Shown piece by piece: positions 10,845-22,212 of a DNA stretch of 64,000 nucleotides (the first letter of the stretch is position 1; each line of letters opens with the position of its first letter). A model generated the notes under the pieces. The model saw only the letters and a list, made by a program, of their open reading frames with translations, ran no database searches and was not told the DNA's origin. The position numbers and the translations under genes are program-made. The stretch comes from Craspedostauros australis. Lineage: Eukaryota; Bacillariophyta; Bacillariophyceae; Mastogloiales; Achnanthaceae. The stretch is taken from contig JAMXDE010000006.1 in assembly GCA_026770025.1 (NCBI GenBank), forward strand, positions 3,230,001-3,294,000, read 5' to 3'.

Positions 10845-12647
10845 GGTTGTTGTTGGGGGGTGGTGGTGTTGTTGTTAGTGTCGATGGTAGTGTCGATGCT
10901 AGTCTGCTATTGGTAACTCAACAGATGAACAGAATAGACAGCATGAGCAGAATAGGCAGCATTAACGTGATGGACGGGATTGGATCAAATGGCCCTTCGG
11001 TTTGCTATCCTTTGTTGCTATTGCCTCTTCGCAGGTGAGCGAGGTTGTGTTCGCCAGAGGGTGAGGCAACTCAATGCAACTCAATGCAACTCAATGCAAC
11101 TCAATGCAAGCGGATGCAACTCAATGCGAAGTTGGATTTGAATGTCCAACAAAAGTGAATCGATGAGATGTGGAGCGACGGGACTTCGTGCCGTTGTCAT
11201 CTTGCTCCCATCTGCCTTGGCGAAATTGTGTTGCTGTTGGTGTTGCTGTTGTCGCTGACACAGGCGCCACGGTCTTCTCGTTTCTCACGACTTTTTCTTG
11301 GATGCATGTTCGCTCCTGCCCTCCTTGTTCTGCCTCTGTTGTGCTCTTTTGTCTTGTTGTTTTGGTTGTCCGCCTTTGTGAACGTCGTTGTTGTCATTAA
11401 ATACCATGTCACAGGTCATTCGTCAACAGTGACTGGGCGCGTGGCGGCGACCTGACCCCTCGAGCACAAAGTCCCTCTTTCTTTCACACCACGACGCAGA
11501 TGGCCGATCAGGTTAAACCTATTCCTTAGCTTGGCACCGACCATCGCAGGGAGCAACAATGCTCTCATCCAGACCCACCAGGACGACGACGATGATGATG
11601 CATCAGGTGAAAAAACATCATGATGGATCTCTCCGTTAGTTGCGTGCGACCAGACACGCAAAAGTCCAACGCCGATCCGTGCCTCTCGGACTTCTTGGCG
11701 TTTGCAATCTCGGTGGCGTTTGTGCCTTTCGTCAGCTTTGGCTGCAGTTCCGCCGGCGCAACTCAATGGAGTGGATCGATTGGAACTATGCAGACCTCCC
11801 GAGAGTGTCGCTGACACATTAATAGCGACGACTGAATCCAAACCTGGAACCGACAACGACCTACTCTGCGACATGCCGCTCCACTCTATTCTACTACCTC
11901 CAGGTCGCAGTTGATGCACTCACGATAACACTAGTTGTAGAGTTTTGGCCCCTTGTTGCCACTGGTTTGCTTGCTTTTGGGAGAAACGGCGATTGGATAT
12001 TTGGAGCTATTGTGTGTTTGCTCTCGCTGATCCGTCTTCTACGTCACAGCGAACGGATTCCACGTCATGAAAAACGAGTCACAACAGAGGAAGAGACATC
12101 GTGTGACTCTTCCTCTGCAAGACAAGATGATGACTGCGCGCGGCAACAACAGAATGTGCCATGCCAGGACAGCCAACAACACTCCACGTTGACCAGTCTC
12201 ACAATGGAAACCAGCAACATCCAATCGTCTCGGAATACGACGAAGCGCATTGGCGATCTGTACGACGCAGACGACAGTGCTTCGCCAATCACCACGACAT
12301 CGTCTTCACCTTGGCTGCCAATCCTGTGAATGATGCATGCACAGCTCACCCAATCCACATTCTTGCCACTGTTGCGGTTTCCATTTTTCTTCTCCGATAA
12401 CATGCGGTGCGCACATGATCAACATGGTACGGTATGCATCCTGCGCAACCGTGCAGCACGATCCTCCTGCAAGAACGCCAAGGCGCAAGGGACGACATCA
12501 ACACAACCGAAAGTACCAATCCAGCCACGAGTGTGAAGGAGCCTTGAAGCAAATACGAGCAATGGTAAACCGCTCGTCCAAATTCGAGAGGAAAGAAACA
12601 GCATTCCAGCAAACCACAACCAAGCAAAGATCACGTGGAAACCGAAG
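10845..12647. other. Long intergenic region with a 10-bp tandem repeat
   Basis: About 1.8 kb without a convincing gene; the open frames here are short and lack recognisable motifs. It contains the GCAACTCAAT tandem repeat at 11066-11125. The ends must hold the promoters of the flanking divergent genes. Confidence 0.45.
11066..11125. repeat. 10-bp tandem repeat (GCAACTCAAT)n
   Basis: Six consecutive 10-bp units; five match GCAACTCAAT exactly and the fifth in order is diverged (GCAAGCGGAT). Confidence 0.9.
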
Positions 12648-15369
12648 ATGCTCAAGTTCAAGGCAGCGACCATCACGGCGATCTTGCTCGCCGAATGCAA
12701 GACAATCGATGCCATCCTTCGCGGCCATAGATTGGTTGACCCAACCGACGAACTTCATGTCGCGATGCAGGCAACCAGACTGCTGAAGAGCGACGGCGGT
12801 TTCATCCCAAAGAACTTCAAGGGTAACAAACAGACGGGAGCACCGTCCAACAATCCGAGCAGCAATCCCAGCGTGGCACCAACCAGTTCGCCTACCAGCT
12901 CTCCTACATTGGCATCAACTGCATTGGCTGGAATAATGACGACAACACCGACTTCTACACCAACCTTGCCACCAACTGGGGCACCAACTTCAAGGCCAAC
13001 TGGGCGGCCAGTTGCCTCGGCGACCAGCAATCCAACCTTGAGGCCTACCTCATCACCGACCGACCAGCCAACAGGCGGAGCAACCAGCATGCCGACATCG
13101 GGGCCTACATCTGCATCAACTACCGCCTCGTTTGCATTTGATTCCAGCATCTCCGTGGCCTGCGAGCCAGATGTTGCGCCGCCATGTTTTCCGCCAGATG
13201 CATTCGACCCAAATGCCATCATCTGCAATCCATCCAAGACATCATGCCGCGAGGCCGTCACTGCTGTTCGAAGCACACCAGGATTGCAGAATTACTTCGC
13301 ATGCGCTGACCTCTTGACCGAAGGGGATGTGCGCAAGCTATTCAACCGATATGCATCCAACCCCTTGCTAGCTGAGGAGCTGACGCTATTGTCCGCCGCC
13401 GGCACCACTCTGCTCACAGCTCTCGGTGGCGAGGACATCTACTACATGTGCCAGGACGCTGGGGCTCCAAGCTGTGCAGAGGAGTATCACTGTACCAGCG
13501 CCGACGGTTACAGTTTCACAACCATTGCCACCACTGCCTGCATTGGGTCTGGATCTTGCGACAGGATGGGACTAAACACATTGGTCCTGGATTCATCCTG
13601 TACCAGCAAAGGGGCATGCGCCGGCATGAACTCTCTTTATGTTTCCGATTGCTATGGTCCTCACCCAACGTACGGCGTCACCTTCATTGGTCAACTGGCC
13701 TGCACTGATTATCTTTCCTGCACCCTCGTTGGCAATTATTCCTGCAGAGACGTCATCATACAAAGTGGCGCCTGCGTTGGACCCTACGCCTGTGCGGGCG
13801 ATGGCTACCGCGTTGAACAGTACAGGCCCAGTTGTTCCCAGAGCCACGTCAGAATTGGGTTCAATGCATGCCTTGGTGAGTTTGCATGCACTGGAGCACA
13901 TGCGAGCTTTTACTACGACTGCACATGCACACCGTCGCCGTCAGCTGGGAAGATTCAGGGCAGCTTGATCATCAGCGACAATGCCTGCGCCACAGCCTAC
14001 GCTTGCGCAGGATTGGGATTCGGTGACTCAATGACGACTGACATCATTGTGCCAGAATATGGCTGTGACAGCAGCGGCGCATGCTACGAATGCATGACAA
14101 AAACCAACTGCGACAGCGACGAAGTCTTCATTATCTGCGATGCTGCCGTCGCCTGCCCCAAAGACGTCGATGGCGACCCAACCAGTGAAAAGGGTCGATC
14201 AATTCTGCATCAACAAAGACCAACGCCCAACAGATTGCCCAACTTTCGCCCCCTTCTCCGCTGGCAAGCGATACCCCAACGATGATTCCGACAGAGCAGC
14301 CATCCAATCTGGCAACTTTTGTTCGAACAAACTCCCCAACCATCAACAAGACCACCCTGCAGACCCTTTGCTTGAATGAGGCTGGGGAGGTTGCTGCGGG
14401 CTTCACCTCCGGACCAGTCGTCCTCTGCGATGATGATGTGGGCACATGCGCGCAATTCGTCAACGACATCGAGTCTCTCCCAACGAACAAGGACAGGTTC
14501 GTGAAGAGCATCTTCGGATGCGATGACGACCAAGGCAGCCGGACGTCGCAGGAACAGGTGCAGGTGCGATTCCATCGCATCAAGAATGACCCCCAAGCAA
14601 TCGCAGCCATCCTCACCGCTCTCGAAGGCGATGGCATCCTTCTCACTGCGAACGCCACAAGCCTATCCACGAGATGCGGTGCTGTGGGCGGGGCCTGCCG
14701 CCGAGGAACTCTCGGTTGGACTCTCAGGAGCGACATCACGATCACCCTGGACTCATGTGCAAGCAATAGTTCCTGCGAAGGGGTTTCAAAGAATGCCATC
14801 ATCCTCGGCAGCTGTCTCGGACCAAAATCCTGCAAGAATATTGGATCTTTTTCCAGCCCTCCCAGCGCCACGGCCACCATTGGCTACCAGATCATCGGGC
14901 CGCCGCATGCACCAGCACAAACAGCTGTGAGAATCTTGGGCAGAACATCTACGGCAACATTCGGATGCAAAGCGGAGGACGCAATGGCGTGGATGGCTGC
15001 AAAGGCCATGGAATTTGCGCTGCCCAGTCTGCCAGTATCTCCACGCCTACGCTTGCCAACATCGACGTGGGGACGAACGCTTGTCAGGGACAACACGCTA
15101 GTCAGAATGTTCACGCTGGCCCGTTCAAGACTCTCGGTGGTATCACCATCGGCAGTGGCGCATGCTTGTCACGAGACAGCTGAAATGGTGTTGCCAACTC
15201 CAACTCGGCGGTTGATGATTTGGTCGTGGCAGCGAACACCTGCGCGGCTCCAAGCAACTGTCAGGACTGCGTGGCGACAGACATGTGCAGTGGCCCTCCT
15301 GGCCGGACCTACATCATCGACATCCCATCCAACAACTGCCCTGGACGCAGTAGTGATACGTGCTCTTGA
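12648..15369 (+). pseudogene. Decayed Cys-rich secreted protein with PT-rich spacer
   Basis: The frame opens with an ATG at 12648 and a modest hydrophobic stretch (AATITAILLA) that could be a signal peptide. A Pro-Thr-Ser spacer (PTSSPTSSPT type) covers residues 65-160. A Cys-rich array of CxxxGxC-like units (ACIGSGSCDR, CTSKGACAG, GACVGPYACAG, NACLGEFACTG) follows. The frame ends at 14285, but homologous sequence continues in another frame from about 14165 and in a third from about 14282 to 14930, where a second unit begins (TLCLNEAGEV). It then shifts again to 15369. The last segment contains an in-frame TGA at 15181 at a position where neighbouring units suggest Cys. Several frame changes plus a stop point to a pseudogene, though unrecognised introns could explain one or two shifts. 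The protein would be extracellular; its function is unknown. Confidence 0.65.
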
Positions 15370-16114
15370 AAAATGAAATGGCAGACCGCACTCTCAGGGC
15401 GCGCACAGGAATGGGAGTTCGAACATCACGACGTGTCCACATGTACGCCCATGCTCATACGGTCGCATCTTCCGCAGCGGCAAGACAGCACGGATGCGAT
15501 CCATATTCAGAACGAATGGCTCAACTCAACTCCATCGTTGCATATGGCACGATGATCGAAGAATAGAATACATGTTACAATACGGTCGTGGAACAATCGT
15601 TTGCATCCTGTGCTGCGCCGCGCCTTGCCAGTTGTGCATTCTCGTACTTCCATGTGCTAGTATAGCATGATATGGTACCTTCGCCCATGACTTCAAGGGA
15701 GCATATCCGAAGATGAACCACACAACTTGGCTGCAGTCTCAACCACTCTGTCCAGAAGTCCATACGAAGGCACTGGCGTTCTCGTCGTACAACTCGCCGA
15801 GTACTTCAAACTTGTCCTGTCCGAGGCCAGCTCATCGAGGAAACGGTATGTGCGAACTAAAACGAAGACTTGGTGATGCCATGCTTGGCTATCTGGAACG
15901 TCTGTGTCTGCAGGAGGGGGCGTCCTGCATCTTCGTCTTCAGCATGCAGACGACGGAATGGTTCATCGAATGTGGACTTGACGAGGTCGATGTCAGCTGG
16001 CTGTCACCCAGCCATCACACCGCGTACGATACCAAGCGCAACAACATGATTTGCCTGAAGAAGATCACCAGCGTTCGAGATTTGGATGCCTCCGAAATGT
16101 GGTGGAATAGATAG
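15370..16114 (+). pseudogene. N-acetylglutamate synthase C-terminal fragment
   Basis: The frame 15713-16114 contains a clear match to the acetyltransferase (GNAT) end of amino-acid N-acetyltransferase: RLGDAMLGYLERLCLQEGAS, then FVFSMQTTEWFIECGLDEV and a DTKRNNMICLKKI tail. These correspond to the acetyl-CoA-binding helix and final strand of the first arginine-pathway enzyme. The kinase-like N-terminal half is absent. Just upstream, in another frame, is YEGTGVLVVQLAEYF and, further up, a GTMIEE string that could be eroded remnants of the linker. I call it a truncated, frameshifted pseudogene; a functional gene elsewhere is presumed. Only the 15840-16075 part is well supported. Confidence 0.6.
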
Positions 16115-16926
16115 ATTACACAAGAAAGGCACAGTGGGTGCAATGGGCACAATGCATAGTCGTATGTAACGTATTATAGGAGCTGCACTGGCACATCACA
16201 TCACATCACAACACAGCATAGTATAGCATACGAGCATTGTATGGTGTGTATTCGTTGCGATCTGCTCTACTCTACTCTACTCTACTCTGCTCCAACAATA
16301 CATGGCGATCGTGCTAGTGGCAGTGTCGTCGGCAGGGCACGAGCAGAGATGAATGATCAGAGGATGCATCGTTGGTGCTCCAGTGACGAGTACAGACGCG
16401 TGGACTTGATGGCAGCAAAGATCGCGAGGGTTGCACATGTGTGATGAAGAGAAAGCGGAATACTGGCATGGTACGGTGTGGTACAGACGTACGAGTGTGG
16501 TACCAACAAAGAGGAGCCTTTGCCATTCGATTGGTTTGTGCGACACACACCGATTGTGCTGGCGCTCCGATCGACGCAGTTGAGGCCTTGGAGCGTTTTG
16601 TGTGTGTGGTTCGGCTGGAATTTTTCCGACCAGAGCGGCACGACACAACGCGATGGCTCCACAACGCGATGGCTCCACAACGCGATGGCTCCACGACGCA
16701 CACCATTCACGACACAAAAATAACGATCCGTGTCACAAAAATCACATCACAAAACACAAAACAAACACCACTCGTCACAAAACAAACACCACACATCACA
16801 TCACAAAACACACACCACACACACCACACACCACAATCCTCCTTGCCATCAAGCAGACGATGCGCACATAGGCACTCCAATCACAGGTGTGCCTATAACA
16901 TATACTACTACTACTTCGATTTGCAG
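16115..16926. other. Intergenic region with simple repeats
   Basis: About 800 bases between the NAGS fragment and the mariner transposase. It holds (TCTAC)4 at 16266-16285, a 16-bp tandem repeat at 16645-16692 and CACACCA/CAAAACA-rich sequence at 16735-16845. Near 16868-16896 the octamer ATAGGCAC and its complement GTGCCTAT face each other. No gene is seen. Confidence 0.5.
16645..16692. repeat. 16-bp tandem repeat, three exact copies
   Basis: ACAACGCGATGGCTCC occurs three times head to tail without mismatch, which suggests recent expansion. Confidence 0.95.
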
Positions 16927-19473
16927 CTACACCTCTGCTGTGTTGGTATCCTCTTCTGCTTTGCTGTGATGCTCGTCCTTGCCAACGAACATGGCCACTT
17001 CGAATGTGTTCATGGTGGGTGCTGCTTCGGCTTTGCTGTTGTTGTTGCAAGGCTCAATGATGTCGGCTTTGCTCTTGCTGGGTTGCTTCTTTCTCTTCTT
17101 GTCTTTCTTCTGTTGCTCAGCCTCCTCATTGGCTCTGGTTGTCGCAACGATTTGCTTCACCAGCAACGGAATGAGGCTGCTGGTTGTTGGCAGATTCGTT
17201 TTCAGGCATTGCAGTCCACTGACAGCCATCACATTGAGCGCATCATCATACATACCTTTGATGTCGGGCTTGGTGTATTTGAAGCCAGCTGATTTGCCTT
17301 TGTTGCCTGTTGCAGTTGGTTTCTTGGTGGTCGCGCGGGTTGCCTCATCCTCCTCCAACACGAAGTCCGTGTGAGACACAGTAACGCCGATCTCGTTGCC
17401 CTCCTTGTCGAATTCAGTGGACGTTTGTTTCCGCACATTCATGTGCAGTCCCTTGCGCTCCGTCACAAATTCGTCACCTCCTTTTGCAGCACAAATTGCG
17501 TAGGCAATCTGATGGTGGCGAACATACGCGCTAGCCACCTTGTCCAGCTTGAATTGTTTCCAACAGGTTCCACAAGCATTCCACAACGCCTCAGTGGTAA
17601 GCAATCGGCTTCCGTGGTGCTCACCTTGATACGCTGACACGTGTTTCGACATCGCTGGGAATATCGCATCGTCTTTCACATTCGTGATGGGAGAATTTGG
17701 TGGTTGCAGTCGTAAGTGCCATCCGCGACTGTCGAACTCCTCGTTGATGAATCTAAGTAGCTCCGTGTCTCTGTGTGGCCCTGCGCCATCCATCTGGTAC
17801 CGAATCACCACGTTCTTTCCGGTTTCGGCCTTGATTTTGCTGGCGAGCGAATCCAGTGCGGGGAGTTCTTTTTCGCGGAAGAATTTCTTGAGGCTGTACT
17901 TCGGCTTGGGCTTAACACGATGACCATCTGTTTCCTTGCTGCCCGTGATTTCCAGTGGTTGGAAGTACAGTTCACCCTTCTTGCGAGAGATTTTCTCAGG
18001 ATCAGGAAGGTGCTTGTACTTGGTCGGCGAGACCCAAGTTCGCTTGTACGTGGTCTTCTGCGCTCGGACCATGCGCCCAACACGTTCGAAGTTCACCTTA
18101 TACGCCTTTCCTCCTTCCGCAAAACAGTTATTTGTTGGGGCAAATGCTGTTGATGCAATTGCCATGGTCTTGTCAATGTGACACTTGTGATGCACAGTCT
18201 GCTTCACAGGCTTAACTCCCATCTGGGGCACATGTTTCAGATGCATGCGAGCGACAATGGAGTAGAACCACTTTTCGTCCATGTGGACAAGGACAACTTG
18301 CGTATTCTCAAACAGCTTAGCTGATTCCCAGAACACACAGAAGTCCTTAGCCCAGATGTCGCGCTTTGCTGTAGTGGTGCCATTGATCAGAGGGAGTATT
18401 GTTGTAGAACGGTACTCACTGCCTTCCAATCCCATGACGAATTTGCGGATACACTTCGGACCAACAACTTGCGGGTTTCCGCTGCCTGCCAGTTTCCATG
18501 CAATTCTGTCCCACGAGATTGCGCCATTGCACTGTCGCAACACATCCTGGAGCTCAAATCGCAGGAAGGGACCACGCTCCAACCACAAATCAGCCAGCAC
18601 TTTTGCGGATACCAGCTCTTCCGGCGAAGCAGAGGCATAGGCAGAAGCGATTTCGTCGTTCTTGAACTGTTGCTCTGGATGTCGAAGACGTAGTTGTTTC
18701 TCGAAGGCTGCGCGCGGCGTGAAGTACTGTCGTTGCTTGATGGGGCAGGTGAAGATGCTGCTGCCTGCGTCACTTCGCTTCTTGCATTCGAGCGTCTCTG
18801 TTTGGAATTTCAAAATGTTGCGCCCTACTGTGGTGCGGTCGATACCCCATGCATGGGCGATCAATTTCGTGTTGGCTGGAATCGCACCCAAATTGAAATA
18901 GAGAACAGTGTAGTTCCGATTGTCTTCTTTGTCAAGGCGTTTGCCAGCATCACCAGGCTTAGCAATACTACGCCCTCCATCCTTTCGCAACCATCCTTTT
19001 GTTTTCGCGCCTTTCTTCATCTGCTTCGTGAGATGAGCGATTGCTGTTGCTTTCTGACGCCGCGAGACCTCGAGAAAAGCGGCGATTTTGGCTTCTTGCG
19101 ATTCCGTGGTAGTTGGGGATGGTGTGGGGGGCTTAGCCTTGTTGTTGGCACGCGTGGCAGCGATGGAGTGATGCTGGGGAGAAAGGAGGGAAGGCTTAGC
19201 AAGGCCACCAGCAGTGCGAGTCCGCGCGAAGGTAGCGATGCTGTGTGGTGCGCACAGATCCTCACGAACAACATACATTCGGCTCTGCCCCATCACTGGG
19301 GTCACCATGACCATTGCCGCCTCTCCTGGTGCAAGAGGCCCATCACGTTTGATTGTAGCGCCATCCGTGGTCTGCTTCATTGCAAACTCAACATGGCATA
19401 CGCCCAGGTCACGGATCCTGTCATTGGAGTCCGTGTGAGGTGCCACCTTCACACAATCACCAGCGCGCAGCAT
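16927..19473 (-). CDS. Mariner-like (DD39D) transposase
   Basis: Intact 848-residue frame with an ATG at 19473. The central part is an IS630/Tc1/mariner-type DDE transposase: HMDEKWFY with D399, YQMDGAGPH with D562, and PPNSPITNVKDD with D602. That leaves 39 residues between the second and third aspartates, the spacing of plant-type mariner-like elements. A helix-turn-helix-like region (NTKLIAHAWGIDRTTVGRNILKF) precedes it. The N-terminal ~130 residues and a Lys-rich C-terminal ~130 residues are extra compared with mariners of 350-500 residues. No clear terminal inverted repeats were found by eye, so the element ends are undefined. The intact frame suggests recent activity or domestication. 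Confidence 0.88.
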   Translation of the reverse strand: MLRAGDCVKVAPHTDSNDRIRDLGVCHVEFAMKQTTDGATIKRDGPLAPGEAAMVMVTPVMGQSRMYVVREDLCAPHSIATFARTRTAGGLAKPSLLSPQHHSIAATRANNKAKPPTPSPTTTESQEAKIAAFLEVSRRQKATAIAHLTKQMKKGAKTKGWLRKDGGRSIAKPGDAGKRLDKEDNRNYTVLYFNLGAIPANTKLIAHAWGIDRTTVGRNILKFQTETLECKKRSDAGSSIFTCPIKQRQYFTPRAAFEKQLRLRHPEQQFKNDEIASAYASASPEELVSAKVLADLWLERGPFLRFELQDVLRQCNGAISWDRIAWKLAGSGNPQVVGPKCIRKFVMGLEGSEYRSTTILPLINGTTTAKRDIWAKDFCVFWESAKLFENTQVVLVHMDEKWFYSIVARMHLKHVPQMGVKPVKQTVHHKCHIDKTMAIASTAFAPTNNCFAEGGKAYKVNFERVGRMVRAQKTTYKRTWVSPTKYKHLPDPEKISRKKGELYFQPLEITGSKETDGHRVKPKPKYSLKKFFREKELPALDSLASKIKAETGKNVVIRYQMDGAGPHRDTELLRFINEEFDSRGWHLRLQPPNSPITNVKDDAIFPAMSKHVSAYQGEHHGSRLLTTEALWNACGTCWKQFKLDKVASAYVRHHQIAYAICAAKGGDEFVTERKGLHMNVRKQTSTEFDKEGNEIGVTVSHTDFVLEEDEATRATTKKPTATGNKGKSAGFKYTKPDIKGMYDDALNVMAVSGLQCLKTNLPTTSSLIPLLVKQIVATTRANEEAEQQKKDKKRKKQPSKSKADIIEPCNNNSKAEAAPTMNTFEVAMFVGKDEHHSKAEEDTNTAEV

Positions 19474-21564
19474 GTTTGCAAGGTGAAGAGTACAGTGATT
19501 GCACGATTGTTTGTACTGTGTTAATGGAGGCTGCAGTGTACTTCAAAGACACATCGCGACGCACACCAGAATCACGAGGACAGCAACACAGCGCACCGCA
19601 TCATCAGCCATCGAAGCACAGCACGGCGCAGCGCGTCACAGGGGGCATGGGCAACATTGGATGGTCACAAGGTGCATTGTGTCGTCCGCTCTCTCCCATG
19701 TGGACAGTCACAGTCATTCTACATTGTTGTACAATCAGTGGCTACAAGCAGCAGAGAATCAACAGCAGGTCGTCCCAGATGTGCAATGTTTCCGTTGTCC
19801 ATTTTGTGAGGTCAGTTTTGTTGTTGTGGAATGGAGGCGCAATTCGGGACTCGCAAAGTGTTCTCATTGATGGGCACATTCGGTAGAATTGTGGTTAATC
19901 TCCATGGCCCCCAACAGCAAAAACTGTTTGAGAACACCAAACACAACACAACAACACGACAATGGAGAAACACAACAAAACTCCTCAAGCGCCGTCGAAC
20001 GGCATCATCGGCACTGCGACAGCCAGCGGTCCAGTGCAAGATCCGAGGGCATAGGCGGAACCGCCATGTAAAGATTGGTGGATGAGCGAGAGGGGGATGC
20101 CGGAGTGGTTGATTTGGGGTCGTGGCAGGCCCACGCGCAAGCGACACGATTCGGAGGAACATCTGCTCGTTGGATATGGTCTCTGCCTGGAATGCACAGG
20201 CCATTCCAATGACTATTGATGGGCAAGACGCATCCAAGAGGATACGATGAAGATGCACACGAAGTTTGAGGGTCGGGGGTGGCCTGGAAGGTGCCCTCCG
20301 CAAGAACCAAGCCGAGGGCAGGAGTTTTTTGGTGGGTGGCAGCGGACACATCACGTGACTTCGCTGGTGATGGGTGCCATTGACAAGTCACCCAGATCGC
20401 CAAGCCACCCATTCAAGATGTGTTCCGAATTAACTCAGGGATCGGTTCCTGAAGCGTCGGACAAATCAAAGCTCTGGAAGAGGCTGCAGCCTGGGATGCA
20501 CAAAAAATGGTTTTTTTGGGGTGTCGGAAAAACAGCATGATGGCATCATCACATGGAGATGTACCTTTGGAGGTATGGGCGCCCCACCCATTCTGAACAC
20601 ATCAGTGTGTCGACAGAGAATGTGGGAACGCACGAGGGGCATGTGGAGGAGCTGCAAGGATCGTATCGACGAGATACGGATCCAAATACGAACGGCATCC
20701 GTGTCGGAATCGGGTGTTCGAAATTTCTGCGTTTCAGTGCAGGGAGCCTTTGGGATATCCAATGCGCCCAGATTTGCCTGTCCTTCCTGGAGTGGATAGA
20801 TGGGGGGTATCCGGAGCCAATGTGATGCGCAGATTGTGAAAATGTCAGGGATGATAATGATGATCATGGGTGCTGAAGGTAGGGCAGCATGGTGCCATCG
20901 AGAATTTTTCGCACCCACCACCTGACAGACAGCAAGCCAAAAGGACATTAAAAATAAAGTTCATACAAATTTAACTTTGATATTCGGAATAAACGATAGC
21001 CAAGCGTCCGAATGCACTGTCTAGTTTTAGTTTTAAATGGTGTGGTGTTGAGATATAACATCATAAGCAGTTGTTTGGATGGTTTTGGATGTGCTCTATT
21101 TTAGTCTACTTTATCACGACTCATCACGAGTAAAACTCAAAAAACACTCCACAACTAGTGTTATCGTGAGTGCATCAACTGCGACCTGGAGGTCGTATTC
21201 TCGGTGCGCCACCCTGTCGCTCTTCATCTTCGAGTTGATTCAGCCTCTGGCCGAACGCAAGCTGAACAACATCGTCAGCCCCAGCTCCTGTCTTCCTGTC
21301 ATTTGGTACGTCCCGCAGCGCCCCTTTCCATAGTTGTCTTGATCATTCCTGGCGAAATAAAAGTCCATTCTTATTATCTCGGACACTCTTGATCACACGG
21401 TCGGTGGACAGACGGAAACAATGATTTCTTTACCCAGTACGACACAATAACATAGACCAAAGCATGAACAAACAGCCATCGTGGAGATCACCTCCTCCAT
21501 TGGTAGCGACCATGCTATCTCTAGATATATTACAATAGCCACGGTACGCGCACCCTCCTCCGAT
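19474..21564. other. Intergenic region right of the mariner transposase
   Basis: About 2.1 kb with no confident gene. The 5' flank of the mariner transposase occupies the first part. From 20250 to 20950 several overlapping frames are open on both strands, but none shows a recognisable motif. From 20940 the sequence becomes AT-rich. Confidence 0.4.
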
Positions 21565-22212
21565 TCACAAGTATTTCGCACTATGCCACTGCCGCCGTCC
21601 TGCGTGGAACGCATCGCTTCGGGCCTCCGCCGAAATCGTCAGGTACGCCATCGAGATCAGCTCCGGGTCGCTCGTCTCTTCGCTCAACTGCCAGTCCTGC
21701 TCCTCCAGCACGGCATCCCAGGCTTTGTGTCTCAGATCGCGCTTCCTGCGCTGTCCCTTCACGGTGCGGCACCCGAGACCAAGCAAACGCGGATCGTCCT
21801 CCTCCATCCTTCCGCGGTTGGCCATGCTGACCATCAGCCGAGCCTGCTTGCGAATGTCAGCCAGCTCCTTTTCGGTGAACCAAACGGCGTCGGTCTCCTG
21901 CGGCGTGAGTTCGCGATGGCTCGGGATGACCCGGACGCGAACAGAGGGTTTGAACGTGATGGAGACGGGCCGCTCCGGCGTTGGCGACGGGCACGTGATG
22001 TGTGTGCTGTCGCCATTGGCGTTGTCCTCGTGCTTCGTGCCATCGGCCGTCATTGTGGAATGCTCCGACGTGTCGATGGTGCCTTTGGAATTCGATCTGG
22101 GTTCTTGCGGATACTCGCGCTTCATCTGTCCATTGATCATGTTCGTCATGTTGCCGGAGGCGACATTGTTGAGGAACACTTGCACAACGCTGGCGTGTCT
22201 CGAGACGGTCAT
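21565..22212 (-). CDS. CRGLE-like family protein, second copy
   Basis: The first in-frame ATG is at 22212, giving about 215 residues (upstream in-frame codons lack an ATG). A disordered Ser/Thr/Asn-rich N-terminus is followed by the family core: a SVRVRVIPSHREL strand, VWFTEKELADIRKQAR, a degenerate LLGLGCRTVKG at the position of CRGLE, then KAWDAVLEEQDWQL and a helical tail. It is clearly related to the protein at 24519-25433 and more distantly to that at 16-909. The CRGLE motif itself is altered to GCRTVKG. Function is unknown. The two minus-strand copies are 2.3 kb apart and in the same orientation, consistent with local duplication. Confidence 0.72.
   Translation of the reverse strand: MTVSRHASVVQVFLNNVASGNMTNMINGQMKREYPQEPRSNSKGTIDTSEHSTMTADGTKHEDNANGDSTHITCPSPTPERPVSITFKPSVRVRVIPSHRELTPQETDAVWFTEKELADIRKQARLMVSMANRGRMEEDDPRLLGLGCRTVKGQRRKRDLRHKAWDAVLEEQDWQLSEETSDPELISMAYLTISAEARSDAFHAGRRQWHSAKYL

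Noticed and set aside
16868-16896. Inverted ATAGGCAC/GTGCCTAT pair near the mariner stop codon
   Set aside because: Only 8-bp arms with no partner at the other end of the element; not enough to call a terminal inverted repeat.
20440-20960. Possible inverted repeats and overlapping frames
   Set aside because: Arms match poorly and none of the frames has a recognisable domain.
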